In this document: positions 8,689 to 15,018 of the stretch, piece after piece
How the letters are laid out: each line of letters opens with the position of its first letter
Position numbering within the stretch: the first letter of the stretch is position 1
Assembly (NCBI RefSeq): GCF_016865235.1
Contig: NZ_CP064030.1
Coordinates: 4,588,001 to 4,652,000 of the forward strand
Origin: Dyella caseinilytica
GTDB taxonomy: Bacteria > Pseudomonadota > Gammaproteobacteria > Xanthomonadales > Rhodanobacteraceae
DNA length: 64,000 bases
Reading direction: 5' to 3'
The notes under the pieces: generated by a model
Told to the model about the DNA's origin: nothing
Databases searched by the model: none
What the model saw: only the letters and a program-made list of their open reading frames with translations
Position numbers and translations under genes: made by a program

Positions 8689-9153
8689 ATGGATACTGAT
8701 GAAGAAAAAGCTTTGGCAGACATATTCGAATACGGTTGTCATGTGCTGCATGTTCTTGCCGAGGGCAACCTTCCGCCTTTCACCTACACAGTCGGCGTAG
8801 AGCGCACATCTTCCGCCCCAGAAATTGTCGTCATCGGCCTCAAACAGCCCATCGCCCATTCTGTGGTTAACGAATACAACCGGCGTGTTCGGTTGGGCGA
8901 GCGATTTAGCCCGGGGCAGTTCGCTTCCGGCTTTGTCGGAGGCTTCGATTGCCAGTTTCGTGAGGTACATCGTTCGCACTATCACGAGTATTTCGGCTGG
9001 GACATTTGGTTGTATGGAGGCACAGAATTTCGCGTACTCCAACTCGTCTATCCCACGACCGACGGAATCTGGCCCTGGGATCAAGAGGCAAGTAAGTGGT
9101 TTGCGGCTTGGCAGCCTCTTCTAGACATTGAGGCCGCTGCAGTTGCCCGCTAA
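8689..9153 (+). CDS. Integron cassette 2: DUF4262 protein, 154 aa
   Basis: This is a soluble protein with the layout of DUF4262: the N-terminal block IFEYGCHVLHVLAEG, then PPFTYTVGVERT, a central AHSVVNEYNRRVRLGERF and the aromatic-rich C-terminal half (HYHEYFGWDIWLYGG, QLVYPTTDGIWPWD). DUF4262 proteins have no established function but are frequent in accessory regions. The stop codon TAA at 9151-9153 lies inside the R'' box of attC 2, a compactness typical of cassettes. No obvious Shine-Dalgarno precedes the ATG apart from AAGGACGG. Confidence 0.85.
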   Translation: MDTDEEKALADIFEYGCHVLHVLAEGNLPPFTYTVGVERTSSAPEIVVIGLKQPIAHSVVNEYNRRVRLGERFSPGQFASGFVGGFDCQFREVHRSHYHEYFGWDIWLYGGTEFRVLQLVYPTTDGIWPWDQEASKWFAAWQPLLDIEAAAVAR

Positions 9154-9207
9154 CTACTCATTCAAGCGGACGGGCATAGTGCCCGCCACTTAACTCAGGC
9201 GTTAGCC
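9148..9207 (+). repeat. attC site 2
   Basis: R'' is CGCTAAC, complementary to the TTAGCG start of cassette 2. The arms are CAAGCGGACGGGC and GCCCGCCACTTAACTCAGGC. R' is GTTAGCC. Confidence 0.92.
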
Positions 9208-9211
9208 GTCC

Positions 9212-9574
9212 ATGACAGATCATCCCAGCTGCCTTTCCCGTCAAGATCAATTTCCCCATAAGGCCGAAGTCTTAGCCGCAATAAACAATGGTGCTCATGT
9301 TCGTCGCGATTCGCGCTCGGCCATCTCCAGCTCATTGGTCGGCACGTATCAAATCCGCCTAAGAATTGCCAAAGATTTAATCTCGTCAGAGCCGCTTACT
9401 CAGCATCACAGAAGCGTGGCGCAAGATATGGAGTTCTTGGTCAATCAACTCAACCAATATCCGGACGCACCCATCCGGGTTTGGTACATTCATGGCGAAA
9501 GTGGCGACCGTTATATGCTTATGGAAAACGAGCAAACAGAAATGGTCATGGGTTGTTTGGTGGGGCGAGTCTAA
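9212..9574 (+). CDS. Integron cassette 3: hypothetical protein, 120 aa
   Basis: This is a soluble protein of unknown function; no family was recognised. The ATG lies only four bases after the attC 2 boundary, leaving no room for its own ribosome binding site within the cassette. Translation may depend on the junction sequence or be leaderless-like. The sequence is polar, with a helical middle (RLRIAKDLISS, SVAQDMEFLVNQLNQY) and a C-terminal half with short strands (IRVWYIHGESGDRYML). The stop codon is inside the next attC R'' box. Confidence 0.7.
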   Translation: MTDHPSCLSRQDQFPHKAEVLAAINNGAHVRRDSRSAISSSLVGTYQIRLRIAKDLISSEPLTQHHRSVAQDMEFLVNQLNQYPDAPIRVWYIHGESGDRYMLMENEQTEMVMGCLVGRV

Positions 9575-9624
9575 CTATTCATCCAAGCGGACGCCTCCGG
9601 CGCCGCTTAACTCAGGCGTTAGGC
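9569..9624 (+). repeat. attC site 3
   Basis: R'' is GTCTAAC, one mismatch from the complement of the cassette 3 start. The core is CCAAGCGGACGCCTCCGGCG, then CCGCTTAACTCAGGC and R' GTTAGGC. Confidence 0.92.
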
Positions 9625-9647
9625 CCAATTTTCGCGGAGCATCCCCT

Positions 9648-9962
9648 ATGCCAGAAGTACTGTTCGGTCCGCCGCTGCACATTGACTTGGAAACCAAGAA
9701 AGTCACAAAGCTTCCAGGCGTAATGATTGACGCCTCTAACGTTGGTGAGTTATTCGAAGCGTATGAAAAAGCAACAGGCTCCTATCTCGTTCCACACGAA
9801 CCGCCGAAGTATTTTCGGTACTACAAGAGCCGCGAATCGTCGGACTGGATATTGGTCGACGTTCATATACATCGGAGCGATTTAGACATCTGCATCAAGC
9901 AAGAGCTCGATTTTCCGCTCATGCCTGACGATAAAATCGTCATCGGCGCTCTCGCTTGCTGA
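9648..9962 (+). CDS. Integron cassette 4: hypothetical protein, 104 aa
   Basis: This is a small soluble protein. The open frame continues upstream through attC 3, but the cassette boundary at 9618 makes the ATG at 9648 the start. No family was recognised with certainty. The pattern LPGVMIDASNVGELFEAYEK near residues 24-43 and the ending PLMPDDKIVIGALAC loosely recall the beta-grasp fold of MoaD/ThiS proteins (a helix after a valine strand, then a closing DxxVxxxxxx strand). The C-terminus lacks the GG that activated members need, so this fold guess is weak. Confidence 0.7.
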   Translation: MPEVLFGPPLHIDLETKKVTKLPGVMIDASNVGELFEAYEKATGSYLVPHEPPKYFRYYKSRESSDWILVDVHIHRSDLDICIKQELDFPLMPDDKIVIGALAC

Positions 9963-9990
9963 GGCTCACCGCTGGTAACGGGCTATTCGC

Positions 9991-10050
9991 GCCTAACAAT
10001 TCATCCAAGCGGACGCGCTATCCGCGCGCCGCTTAACTCAGGCGTTAGGC
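9991..10050 (+). repeat. attC site 4
   Basis: R'' is GCCTAAC, the exact complement of R' type GTTAGGC. The core is CCAAGCGGACGCGCTATCCG, the 3' arm is CGCGCCGCTTAACTCAGGC, and R' is GTTAGGC. Confidence 0.93.
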
Positions 10051-10059
10051 ACCAAAAAC

Positions 10060-10281
10060 ATGATTCACACAATCTGGAATTGGATACAGTTCAACTTTTG
10101 GCTTGGCCTGGCCTGCCTTGTTGCGGGCTTTGTCGTAGCGCTTCCTCTTTTGCTAACCAAGTCTTCTCGAAAAAGCTTCTTTCGCTCGTCCTACGACATA
10201 GAAACGTTGGGCGCAATTGCGTTGCTCATTGCGATTGTTGTCATCAGCTTGTACAACCATCTTGACCCTAGTGGCGCCTAA
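10060..10281 (+). CDS. Integron cassette 5: small membrane protein, 73 aa
   Basis: The protein has two hydrophobic segments, FWLGLACLVAGFVVALPLLL and LGAIALLIAIVVISLY, joined by a basic hydrophilic loop (TKSSRKSFFRSSYD). This predicts a two-pass inner-membrane protein. No family was recognised. The ATG lies nine bases after the junction and the stop falls in the R'' box of attC 5, so the gene fills its cassette. Confidence 0.72.
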   Translation: MIHTIWNWIQFNFWLGLACLVAGFVVALPLLLTKSSRKSFFRSSYDIETLGAIALLIAIVVISLYNHLDPSGA

Positions 10282-10331
10282 CAGTTCATCCAAGCGGACG
10301 CCTCTGGCGCTGCTTAACTCAGACGTTGGAT
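10276..10331 (+). repeat. attC site 5
   Basis: R'' is GCCTAAC, the exact complement of the cassette 5 start. The core is CCAAGCGGACGCCTCTGGCG, the 3' arm is CTGCTTAACTCAGAC, and R' is the variant GTTGGAT. Confidence 0.9.
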
Positions 10332-10464
10332 GGACCTTGCGTGAGCGCCATTGGCAATACCGTCTTCCAAGTGTTGGTCACAAGAAAGATATATCAGTTG
10401 TCATAGAGGGCTACATCCAGAGTCTGACGACAAGCGAGCCAGAGAGCTAGGTGAGGGGTTCTGT

Positions 10465-10893
10465 ATGAGCATTGACGAACAAATCAAAGAATATATCGCT
10501 ACTCAGCCTGAGCCAAAACGCAGCGATATGAAGGAATTGCACCGCATCATTCTGAATGTAATGCCGAAGTGCAGATTGTGGTTCCTGGATGGCAAAGACG
10601 ATTCAGGTAAAACCGTTTCTAACCCTAATATAGGGTACGGAACTCAGATGATTAAGAATGCCAGCGGAAATGCCAGAGAGTTCTACCAGATTGGCATCAG
10701 TGCAAACACAACCGGAATTTCCGTCTACATCCTTGGAATCGAAGACAGGAAATACTTAGCGCAGGCATATGGAAAAGACATCGGTAAGGCAAAAGTAACT
10801 GGGTATTGCATTAAATTCAAAGCGCTGAGCGATATAAGGATAGGGGCACTTAAAGCAGCAATACAATATGGCATTGATCAGACAACCATCTAG
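10465..10893 (+). CDS. Integron cassette 6: DUF1801-type protein, 142 aa
   Basis: The protein matches the DUF1801 (YdhG/iron-chaperone-like) pattern: an N-terminal helix IDEQIKEYIATQPEPKRSD, the LHRIILNVMPKCRLWF core, IGYGTQMIK and the C-terminal GISVYILGIEDRKYLAQ and VTGYCIKFKALSDI. Related proteins are small soluble folds of uncertain role. It starts at ATG 10465 after a good ribosome site (GTGAGGGG). This is the only cassette with a long 5' leader (about 134 bases after the junction), so it may carry its own expression signals. About 130 non-coding bases follow the stop before attC 6. Confidence 0.82.
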   Translation: MSIDEQIKEYIATQPEPKRSDMKELHRIILNVMPKCRLWFLDGKDDSGKTVSNPNIGYGTQMIKNASGNAREFYQIGISANTTGISVYILGIEDRKYLAQAYGKDIGKAKVTGYCIKFKALSDIRIGALKAAIQYGIDQTTI

Positions 10894-11026
10894 CATGGCT
10901 GCGGAATAGAGTCGCCGCACAAGTGAGTCGACTGAGCTCACTCAGACTCAGATATATCTATGACAATGTAGAGTGGCTTCGGGGTCACTGCACGCACGGA
11001 TAGATGTAACTGGAGAAATCGAGATC

Positions 11027-11086
11027 CACCTACTATTCATTCAAGCGGACGCGCCTACCGCGCGCCACCTTACTCAGGCGTTAAGC
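11027..11086 (+). repeat. attC site 6
   Basis: R'' is degenerate (CACCTAC). The core is TTCAAGCGGACGCGCCTACC, the 3' arm is CGCGCCACCTTACTCAGGC, and R' is GTTAAGC. Confidence 0.85.
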
Positions 11087-11110
11087 ATCATCAACAGGGA
11101 GATTCAATAA

Positions 11111-11383
11111 ATGTCACCTCGGATGTGGTTCACACTAGTACTGCGCTATCTTGGCGCTTCCGAAGTTTTTAATGGCCTAAATAGCTTCGTCACCGCGTAC
11201 AACGTTCATACAGGCAATTTCTCTGGTGCAGCTACTGCTATGGCGTTTGTAAATCATGGAGTCGCTAGCACCGCTGTTGGTCTTGTTGTCCTTCTCGCTG
11301 CCGCACACATTTCAGCGCTCTTAGTGTCTGCACTACCTTCAAAGCAAAAAGAACCTAGTAATGTGGAACCATCGAATGTCTAA
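11111..11383 (+). CDS. Integron cassette 7: membrane protein, 90 aa
   Basis: The start is ATG 11111 after the ribosome site AACAGGGAGA. One strong transmembrane segment is seen near residues 50-72 (STAVGLVVLLAAAHISALLV), with a weaker hydrophobic stretch at the N-terminus (MWFTLVLRYLGASEVF). The C-terminus ends in an imperfect duplication (EPSNVEPSNV). No family was recognised; it is probably a small inner-membrane protein. Confidence 0.7.
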   Translation: MSPRMWFTLVLRYLGASEVFNGLNSFVTAYNVHTGNFSGAATAMAFVNHGVASTAVGLVVLLAAAHISALLVSALPSKQKEPSNVEPSNV

Positions 11384-11437
11384 TATCTTCTCCAAGCGGA
11401 CGCGCGTATCACGCGCCGCTTTACTCAAGCGATCACA
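11378..11437 (+). repeat. attC site 7 (degenerate)
   Basis: The core CCAAGCGGACGCGCGTATCA and arm CGCGCCGCTTTACTCAAGC are clear. Both ends have decayed: R'' is GTCTAAT instead of ending in AAC, and R' is GATCACA instead of GTTRRRY. The site is probably inactive. Confidence 0.75.
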
Positions 11438-11459
11438 TTAAACAGCAAGGAAGCGTCGC

Positions 11460-11702
11460 ATGAATAAACCTCATATTACCTTACGCAAAATTATCGTTGG
11501 TGCTGGCAGCGGCTTAGCTGGTGTAATTGTCGGCGGCGCGCTCGTAAGGTTCGCGGCTCCTAAGTTTAACGGCTCTGCGCCTTGGCTACTTCCTGCAATT
11601 GTTATCGGCACTCTTACCGTTTTGGTAATGGCTGCTTTAATCGTGCCTACCATCCTTAGCGAACGTCGCCGCGCAAAGCACAAGGATGCGGCATTGCGCT
11701 AA
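11460..11702 (+). CDS. Integron cassette 8: small membrane protein, 80 aa
   Basis: The ATG at 11460 follows the ribosome site CAAGGAAGCG. There are two hydrophobic segments: the glycine-rich IVGAGSGLAGVIVGGALV near residues 12-29 and LLPAIVIGTLTVLVMAALIV near 43-62. The tail is strongly basic and charged (LSERRRAKHKDAALR), which would lie in the cytoplasm. No family was recognised. The stop codon lies in the R'' box of attC 8. Confidence 0.72.
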   Translation: MNKPHITLRKIIVGAGSGLAGVIVGGALVRFAAPKFNGSAPWLLPAIVIGTLTVLVMAALIVPTILSERRRAKHKDAALR

Positions 11703-11756
11703 CATTTCGTCTAATTGAGCGCGCTAACCGCGCGCCACTTAACTTAGGCGTTAGGT
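11697..11756 (+). repeat. attC site 8
   Basis: R'' is CGCTAAC. The left arm is altered (GTCTAATTGAGCGCGC), the right arm is GCGCCACTTAACTTAGGC, and R' is GTTAGGT. Confidence 0.88.
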
Positions 11757-11774
11757 GGCAAAGGAAGTTTCGAT

Positions 11775-12182
11775 ATGACCACTCCATTTTCTGGTGGGTG
11801 CACATGTGGGGCAATTCGTTACGTGTGCTCACGCACGCCCGTCGCGATGCTCAATTGCCACTGCCTGGATTGTCAGCGTTCCAGCGGTGCCCCATTCGCC
11901 TCGGGCTTCATCGTCGCGGACTCGGGCATAGAGATCACTGGTACACCTAAAACGTACTCGGTTCAGGCAGCCAGTGGTGGTGTCGCGACTCGCAGCTTCT
12001 GTCCTGAATGTGGATCGCCATTGTTCACGCGGGGCGATGTGAACCCAGGATTCATGTCCGTTCGCTTTCCTACGCTGGATGACGCTTCGAAGTTTCAGCC
12101 GATGCTGGACATTTGGACAGCGAGTGCCCAGCCGTGGGCTTGCCTTAATCAGGCAATTCCACACTATCCTCAGTTACCCTAA
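11775..12182 (+). CDS. Integron cassette 9: GFA-family (glutathione-dependent formaldehyde-activating-like) protein, 135 aa
   Basis: This is a zinc-binding GFA/CENP-V fold protein. The ligand cysteines stand in the usual order: GGCTCGAIRY at the N-terminus, NCHCLDCQRSSGAPF near residue 32 and FCPECGSPLF near residue 79. Members include enzymes proposed to help glutathione react with formaldehyde, but most are of unknown substrate, so detoxification is only a possibility. The ribosome site AAAGGAAG lies nine bases before the ATG. The cassette ends with a degenerate attC 9. Confidence 0.9.
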   Translation: MTTPFSGGCTCGAIRYVCSRTPVAMLNCHCLDCQRSSGAPFASGFIVADSGIEITGTPKTYSVQAASGGVATRSFCPECGSPLFTRGDVNPGFMSVRFPTLDDASKFQPMLDIWTASAQPWACLNQAIPHYPQLP

Positions 12183-12203
12183 TTCAGCTATTTGCATCCG
12201 CTG

Positions 12204-12259
12204 CCGGACTATTCGTTCAAAGCGGATGGCTCTGTCGCCGTTTAACTCCAGTGTTAAGG
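12204..12259 (+). repeat. attC site 9 (degenerate)
   Basis: The core TTCAAAGCGGATGGCTCTGT and arm CGCCGTTTAACTCCAGT are recognisable with substitutions and an extra A. R'' is poor (CCGGACT) and R' is GTTAAGG. Confidence 0.75.
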
Positions 12260-12264
12260 TCTAA

Positions 12265-12633
12265 ATGCGTCGGCTCATTTTCTTACTGTTACTGACATTC
12301 TTTGGTGCGGCTTTTTGCCAGGGGGCTGCGAAGGTGTTGCCTTTTTCTCGGCAGCAGAATACGGATGACGCAAGGTGGGTCTGGTTCGTCTTTGGAAAGG
12401 TGGGCATTTCATATGACTACATATCGGCGAACGATTTCCCGAAATCGCATAATTTCCGTGAAGTGAAAGTCCCTCAATCCGGTGACGTAGCTTGGTGGCC
12501 TGGCTTAGTTGCAATTGTCGATGCCAAGGCTGGACACGTACTCACATACGATACCCAAGGGAGTCAAAGCGCACCGCAGGTACTCGAGTCTCGAATGGGT
12601 AGCCCGCGTTACTATCGTTACAATTCGCCCTGA
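12265..12633 (+). CDS. Integron cassette 10: exported protein of unknown function, 122 aa
   Basis: The N-terminus is a clear Sec signal peptide (MRRLIFLLLLTFFGAAFCQG) with probable cleavage near residue 21. The mature part contains PQSGDVAWWPGLVAIVDA, which recalls the strand-rich core of NlpC/P60 or CHAP-like folds, where GDVAWW is followed by a GHVGIV block. No catalytic cysteine or histidine at the expected places is seen, so this resemblance is not a functional call. The ATG follows five bases after the attC 9 boundary. Confidence 0.72.
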   Translation: MRRLIFLLLLTFFGAAFCQGAAKVLPFSRQQNTDDARWVWFVFGKVGISYDYISANDFPKSHNFREVKVPQSGDVAWWPGLVAIVDAKAGHVLTYDTQGSQSAPQVLESRMGSPRYYRYNSP

Positions 12634-12683
12634 CAATTCATCCAAGCAGACGCCTCCGGCGCCACTTAACTCAGGTACTAGGC
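12628..12683 (+). repeat. attC site 10
   Basis: R'' is CCCTGAC, the core is CCAAGCAGACGCCTCCGGCG and the arm is CCACTTAACTCAGG. The R' region is ACTAGGC instead of GTTAGGC, so the cut site is altered. Confidence 0.82.
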
Positions 12684-12699
12684 GCATCAAAGGAACCAA

Positions 12700-13047
12700 A
12701 TGATTGCTTTGTTTCTAGTGGCTACTCTTTTTGCAACGTTGCTGATTCTCCCTGGCTGGATTTGGCTCGGTCGTACGCGTCCGCAAACTTTTTGGTTATT
12801 GGCATTGCCTTTCTGTGGCGTGACTCTTTGGGTGGCGCTCAACGCCCTTGGCGTTGGAGCGCAAAGTCTGGCAAACCTCTCCGAGTTATTTTGGGTCGCA
12901 GTCTCGGCAGTCGTTGTTTCGTACTTGAAGCTCTTTGTGCTCGATCGTTCTCCAGCACTACGTGGCAAAGGCACAGCAATTGCTTTTTTATTTGTCGGCT
13001 TAGTAGCGACTGGCCTTCGTTTGTTTATGCCGGCTCTACCGGAATAA
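12700..13047 (+). CDS. Integron cassette 11: multi-pass membrane protein, 115 aa
   Basis: The ATG at 12700 follows an AAAGGAACC ribosome site. Four hydrophobic segments can be seen: ALFLVATLFATLLILPGWIW, FWLLALPFCGVTLWVAL, LFWVAVSAVVVSYLKLFV and IAFLFVGLVATGLRLFM. It is therefore a small multi-pass inner-membrane protein. No family was recognised. It ends close before attC 11, like the other cassette genes. Confidence 0.73.
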   Translation: MIALFLVATLFATLLILPGWIWLGRTRPQTFWLLALPFCGVTLWVALNALGVGAQSLANLSELFWVAVSAVVVSYLKLFVLDRSPALRGKGTAIAFLFVGLVATGLRLFMPALPE

Positions 13048-13057
13048 CAGACATAGG

Positions 13058-13113
13058 GCCTAGCCCATCATCCAAGCGGACGCCTCTGGTGCCGCTTGGC
13101 TCAGGTGTTGGAT
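13058..13113 (+). repeat. attC site 11
   Basis: R'' is GCCTAGC, the core is CCAAGCGGACGCCTCTGGTG, the arm is CCGCTTGGCTCAGGT and R' is GTTGGAT. Confidence 0.85.
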
Positions 13114-13135
13114 CACATCCCACTGTCAGGTCACT

Positions 13136-13606
13136 ATGTCAAATCAAAGCGTTCCCACTCTTTACGAATGGCTAGGTGGCATGGATGCACTTACCCGCCT
13201 GACTACGCGGTTCTACGAACACGTCAAGATGGATTCGTTGTTAGCGTCTGTCTTTGCGCATATGGGCGCAGATCATCCGAATCACGTCGCCGCTTTTCTA
13301 GCGGAGGTCTTTGGCGGTCCAGACACGTACTCCACTCAGCATGGCGGCCATCCACACATGATTCGGCAGCATCTCAATCGTCACCTGGGTCAAGACCAGA
13401 GGCGACGTTGGGTGGTTCTGCTGCTCGAGACCGCGGACGAGCTTGGCATGCCGGATGATCCCGAGTTTCGTTCTGCGTTGGTCGGTTATTTAGAGTGGGG
13501 TTCTCGCTTGGCGGTTATCAATTCGCAATCAGGTGCTGAGGCGGATGAGGATGCTCCCATGCCAAAATGGGGTTGGGGTGAGGTCAAAGGGCCGTATACG
13601 GGTTAA
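13136..13606 (+). CDS. Integron cassette 12: group II truncated haemoglobin, 156 aa
   Basis: This protein matches group II (TrHbO-type) truncated haemoglobins: TLYEWLGGMDALTRLTTRFY at the N-terminus, the conserved LLASVFAHM, FGGPDTYSTQHGGHP and HMIRQHLNRHL around the proximal histidine, then RRRWVVLLLETADELGM. Known members bind O2 or other small ligands and act in redox or nitric oxide/peroxide chemistry. The C-terminus carries an extra tail, PMPKWGWGEVKGPYTG, a common ending in bacterial members. Unlike most cassette genes it has a clear housekeeping-type family. R'' of the following attC (ATCTAAC) nearly matches the TTGGAT start of this cassette. Confidence 0.92.
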   Translation: MSNQSVPTLYEWLGGMDALTRLTTRFYEHVKMDSLLASVFAHMGADHPNHVAAFLAEVFGGPDTYSTQHGGHPHMIRQHLNRHLGQDQRRRWVVLLLETADELGMPDDPEFRSALVGYLEWGSRLAVINSQSGAEADEDAPMPKWGWGEVKGPYTG

Positions 13607-13619
13607 TCACGCCGATGTG

Positions 13620-13677
13620 ATCTAACAGTTCATTCAAGAGGGCGGGCTTTCGCCGCCGCTTAACCTCAGCGTCAGGT
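13620..13677 (+). repeat. attC site 12
   Basis: R'' is ATCTAAC, the core is TTCAAGAGGGCGGGCTTTCG, the arm is CCGCCGCTTAACCTCAGC and R' is GTCAGGT. Confidence 0.85.
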
Positions 13678-13688
13678 GCCGTACACGC

Positions 13689-14117
13689 ATGCGTCTTTGG
13701 TCATTACATCCCAAATATCTGGATGCTCAGGGCCTCGTCGCACTGTGGCGGGAGGGTTTGTTGGCTCGGGCAGTTCTTCGCGGGGAGACGCGCGGGTACA
13801 AGCACCATCCGCAGCTCGACCGCTTCCATGCACACGCGCAGCCGCGTCTGGCGATCAACGCCTATCTTGCCGAGGTCCACGCGGAGGCAGAGGCGCGCGG
13901 ATACTCGTTTGATCGCGCGAAGATAGGGCCGGTCAGAGTTGTTGAGCCTATCGTCGTGACTACTGGCCAAATGCATCACGAGTGGCAGCATTTGCTTGCC
14001 AAGCTGGCTTTGCGTAGCCCTGCTCTGTTTGAGCAATGGAAACGACTTGAGCGACCGATGTGCCATCCACTACTTCGCCAACGCGCAGGTCCGGTAGCAT
14101 CATGGGAGCGGTTGTAA
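13689..14117 (+). CDS. Integron cassette 13: pyrimidine-dimer DNA glycosylase (endonuclease V-like), 142 aa
   Basis: The sequence matches the Pyr_excise family, named for T4 endonuclease V (DenV), which removes UV-induced pyrimidine dimers. Typical motifs are MRLWSLHPKYLDAQGLVALW, REGLLARAVLRGETRGYKHH, PQLDRF and the second half AINAYLAEVHAEAEARGYSF. Members are common as stand-alone bacterial genes with little experimental work, so the activity is inferred from family. It is the last cassette with a recognisable attC. It is a repair gene carried by an integron, which may be selected under UV or desiccation. Confidence 0.88.
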   Translation: MRLWSLHPKYLDAQGLVALWREGLLARAVLRGETRGYKHHPQLDRFHAHAQPRLAINAYLAEVHAEAEARGYSFDRAKIGPVRVVEPIVVTTGQMHHEWQHLLAKLALRSPALFEQWKRLERPMCHPLLRQRAGPVASWERL

Positions 14118-14122
14118 GTGGT

Positions 14123-14177
14123 ACCTGGCAATTCATTCGAGGCGGATGCCTAGGGCGCCGCTCAATCAGACATTCAT
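14123..14177 (+). repeat. attC site 13 (degenerate, last)
   Basis: R'' ACCTGGC is one mismatch from the complement of the cassette 13 start (TCAGGT). The arms GAGGCGGATGCC and GGGCGCCGCTCAATCAGAC are altered and R' is CATTCAT. It is the most eroded site, at the far end of the array. Confidence 0.7.
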
Positions 14178-14193
14178 GACCGCAGGGATCCGC

Positions 14194-14922
14194 ATGTCCT
14201 CCGTCCACGAGCACTACGACTCTCACCTCGCGCCGATTTATCTATGGATGGTAGGCGGCTTCGATAACGCTGTCGCACTGGGAAAGTCGGACCTGGACGC
14301 TCTAGGCATTAAGCCGGACACCCACAAGGTTGCACTGGACCTGGGCGCCGGATTCGGCATGCACGCTATACCGCTGGCGCGAGAAGGTTGTTCGGTGACG
14401 GCCATCGACAATTCCTCCTTGCTGCTGGACGAACTTCGGGCTCGTGGCGCCGGTCTCCCCATTCACGCGATGGAAGGGGATCTCTTGAACGCTAGCCGTT
14501 ACGTCAGTGAGGCGCCGCAGCTTGTACTTTGTATGGGAGACACACTGACCCATATTCAGAGTAAGGGAGAGGTGGAAGGTCTTTTTAGCGAAGTCTCCCG
14601 CCTACTCGCTCCGAAAGGTTTGTTTGCCATGACGTTTCGTGACTACACCTCTCCAGCCGCCGGGGACAGGCGGTTCATTCCCGTCCGTAGCGACGACAGC
14701 CGGATACATACCTGCTTTTTGGAAGAGGAGCCAACCCATATGGTGGTTCATGACATTGTGCATGAGCGAACAGGGGATGCCTGGCTTATGAAAGTAAGCG
14801 CATATCGGAAGTTGCGCCTATCGCCGGATTGGGTGTCGAGTGCGCTGCGTGAGGTTGGGCTGAGTCCAACGATTAGCGCAGGCCCGCGAGGGATGGTGCA
14901 GATCGTAGCTCGCGCCGCCTGA
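14194..14922 (+). CDS. Class I SAM-dependent methyltransferase, 242 aa
   Basis: The SAM-binding motif I is VALDLGAGFGMHAIPLA near residues 47-63, followed by motif II (SVTAIDNSS) and a post-motif strand (QLVLCMGDTLTH). The rest follows the Methyltransf_25 layout, ending with LREVGLSPTISAGPRGMVQI. The substrate is unknown. ATG 14194 is chosen because GCAGGGATCC lies just before it; the open frame upstream runs through the eroded attC 13. The gene follows the last recognisable attC and has no attC of its own, so it may be a former cassette that lost its site or the first gene beyond the array. Confidence 0.85.
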   Translation: MSSVHEHYDSHLAPIYLWMVGGFDNAVALGKSDLDALGIKPDTHKVALDLGAGFGMHAIPLAREGCSVTAIDNSSLLLDELRARGAGLPIHAMEGDLLNASRYVSEAPQLVLCMGDTLTHIQSKGEVEGLFSEVSRLLAPKGLFAMTFRDYTSPAAGDRRFIPVRSDDSRIHTCFLEEEPTHMVVHDIVHERTGDAWLMKVSAYRKLRLSPDWVSSALREVGLSPTISAGPRGMVQIVARAA

Positions 14923-15018
14923 CTCCTGTCATGAGCCCATTACGCATCAACAATCAGGCGCATACTGTTTTCCGTCATTGAAAAAGTAGCGGGTATCGGC
15001 TGGCCGGAGGGCGTGCAT

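Larger units (their letters stand above)
7019..14177. mobile_element. Chromosomal (sedentary) integron: integrase, attI and 13 cassettes
   Basis: An intact intI is followed by thirteen single-gene cassettes, all on the plus strand, each ended by an attC-like site of about 55-60 bases. The sites share the core AAGCGGACGC ... GCCGCTTAACTCAGGCGTTAG. Similar sites within one array are the mark of chromosomal rather than mobile integrons, and this type resembles Xanthomonas attC sites. Cassettes are visibly AT-richer than lhr or the downstream genes. In several cassettes the first bases after the junction are complementary to the R'' box of their own attC (for example TTAGGC with GCCTAAC, TTAGCG with CGCTAAC). 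This confirms the unit boundaries independently. Confidence 0.95.

Noticed and set aside
8617..14177. Regularly recurring AAGCGGACGC motifs that could suggest a CRISPR array
   Set aside because: Spacing is irregular (about 230-700 bases), the spaces contain genes, and each motif is an imperfect inverted repeat with GTTRRRY ends, i.e. attC sites.
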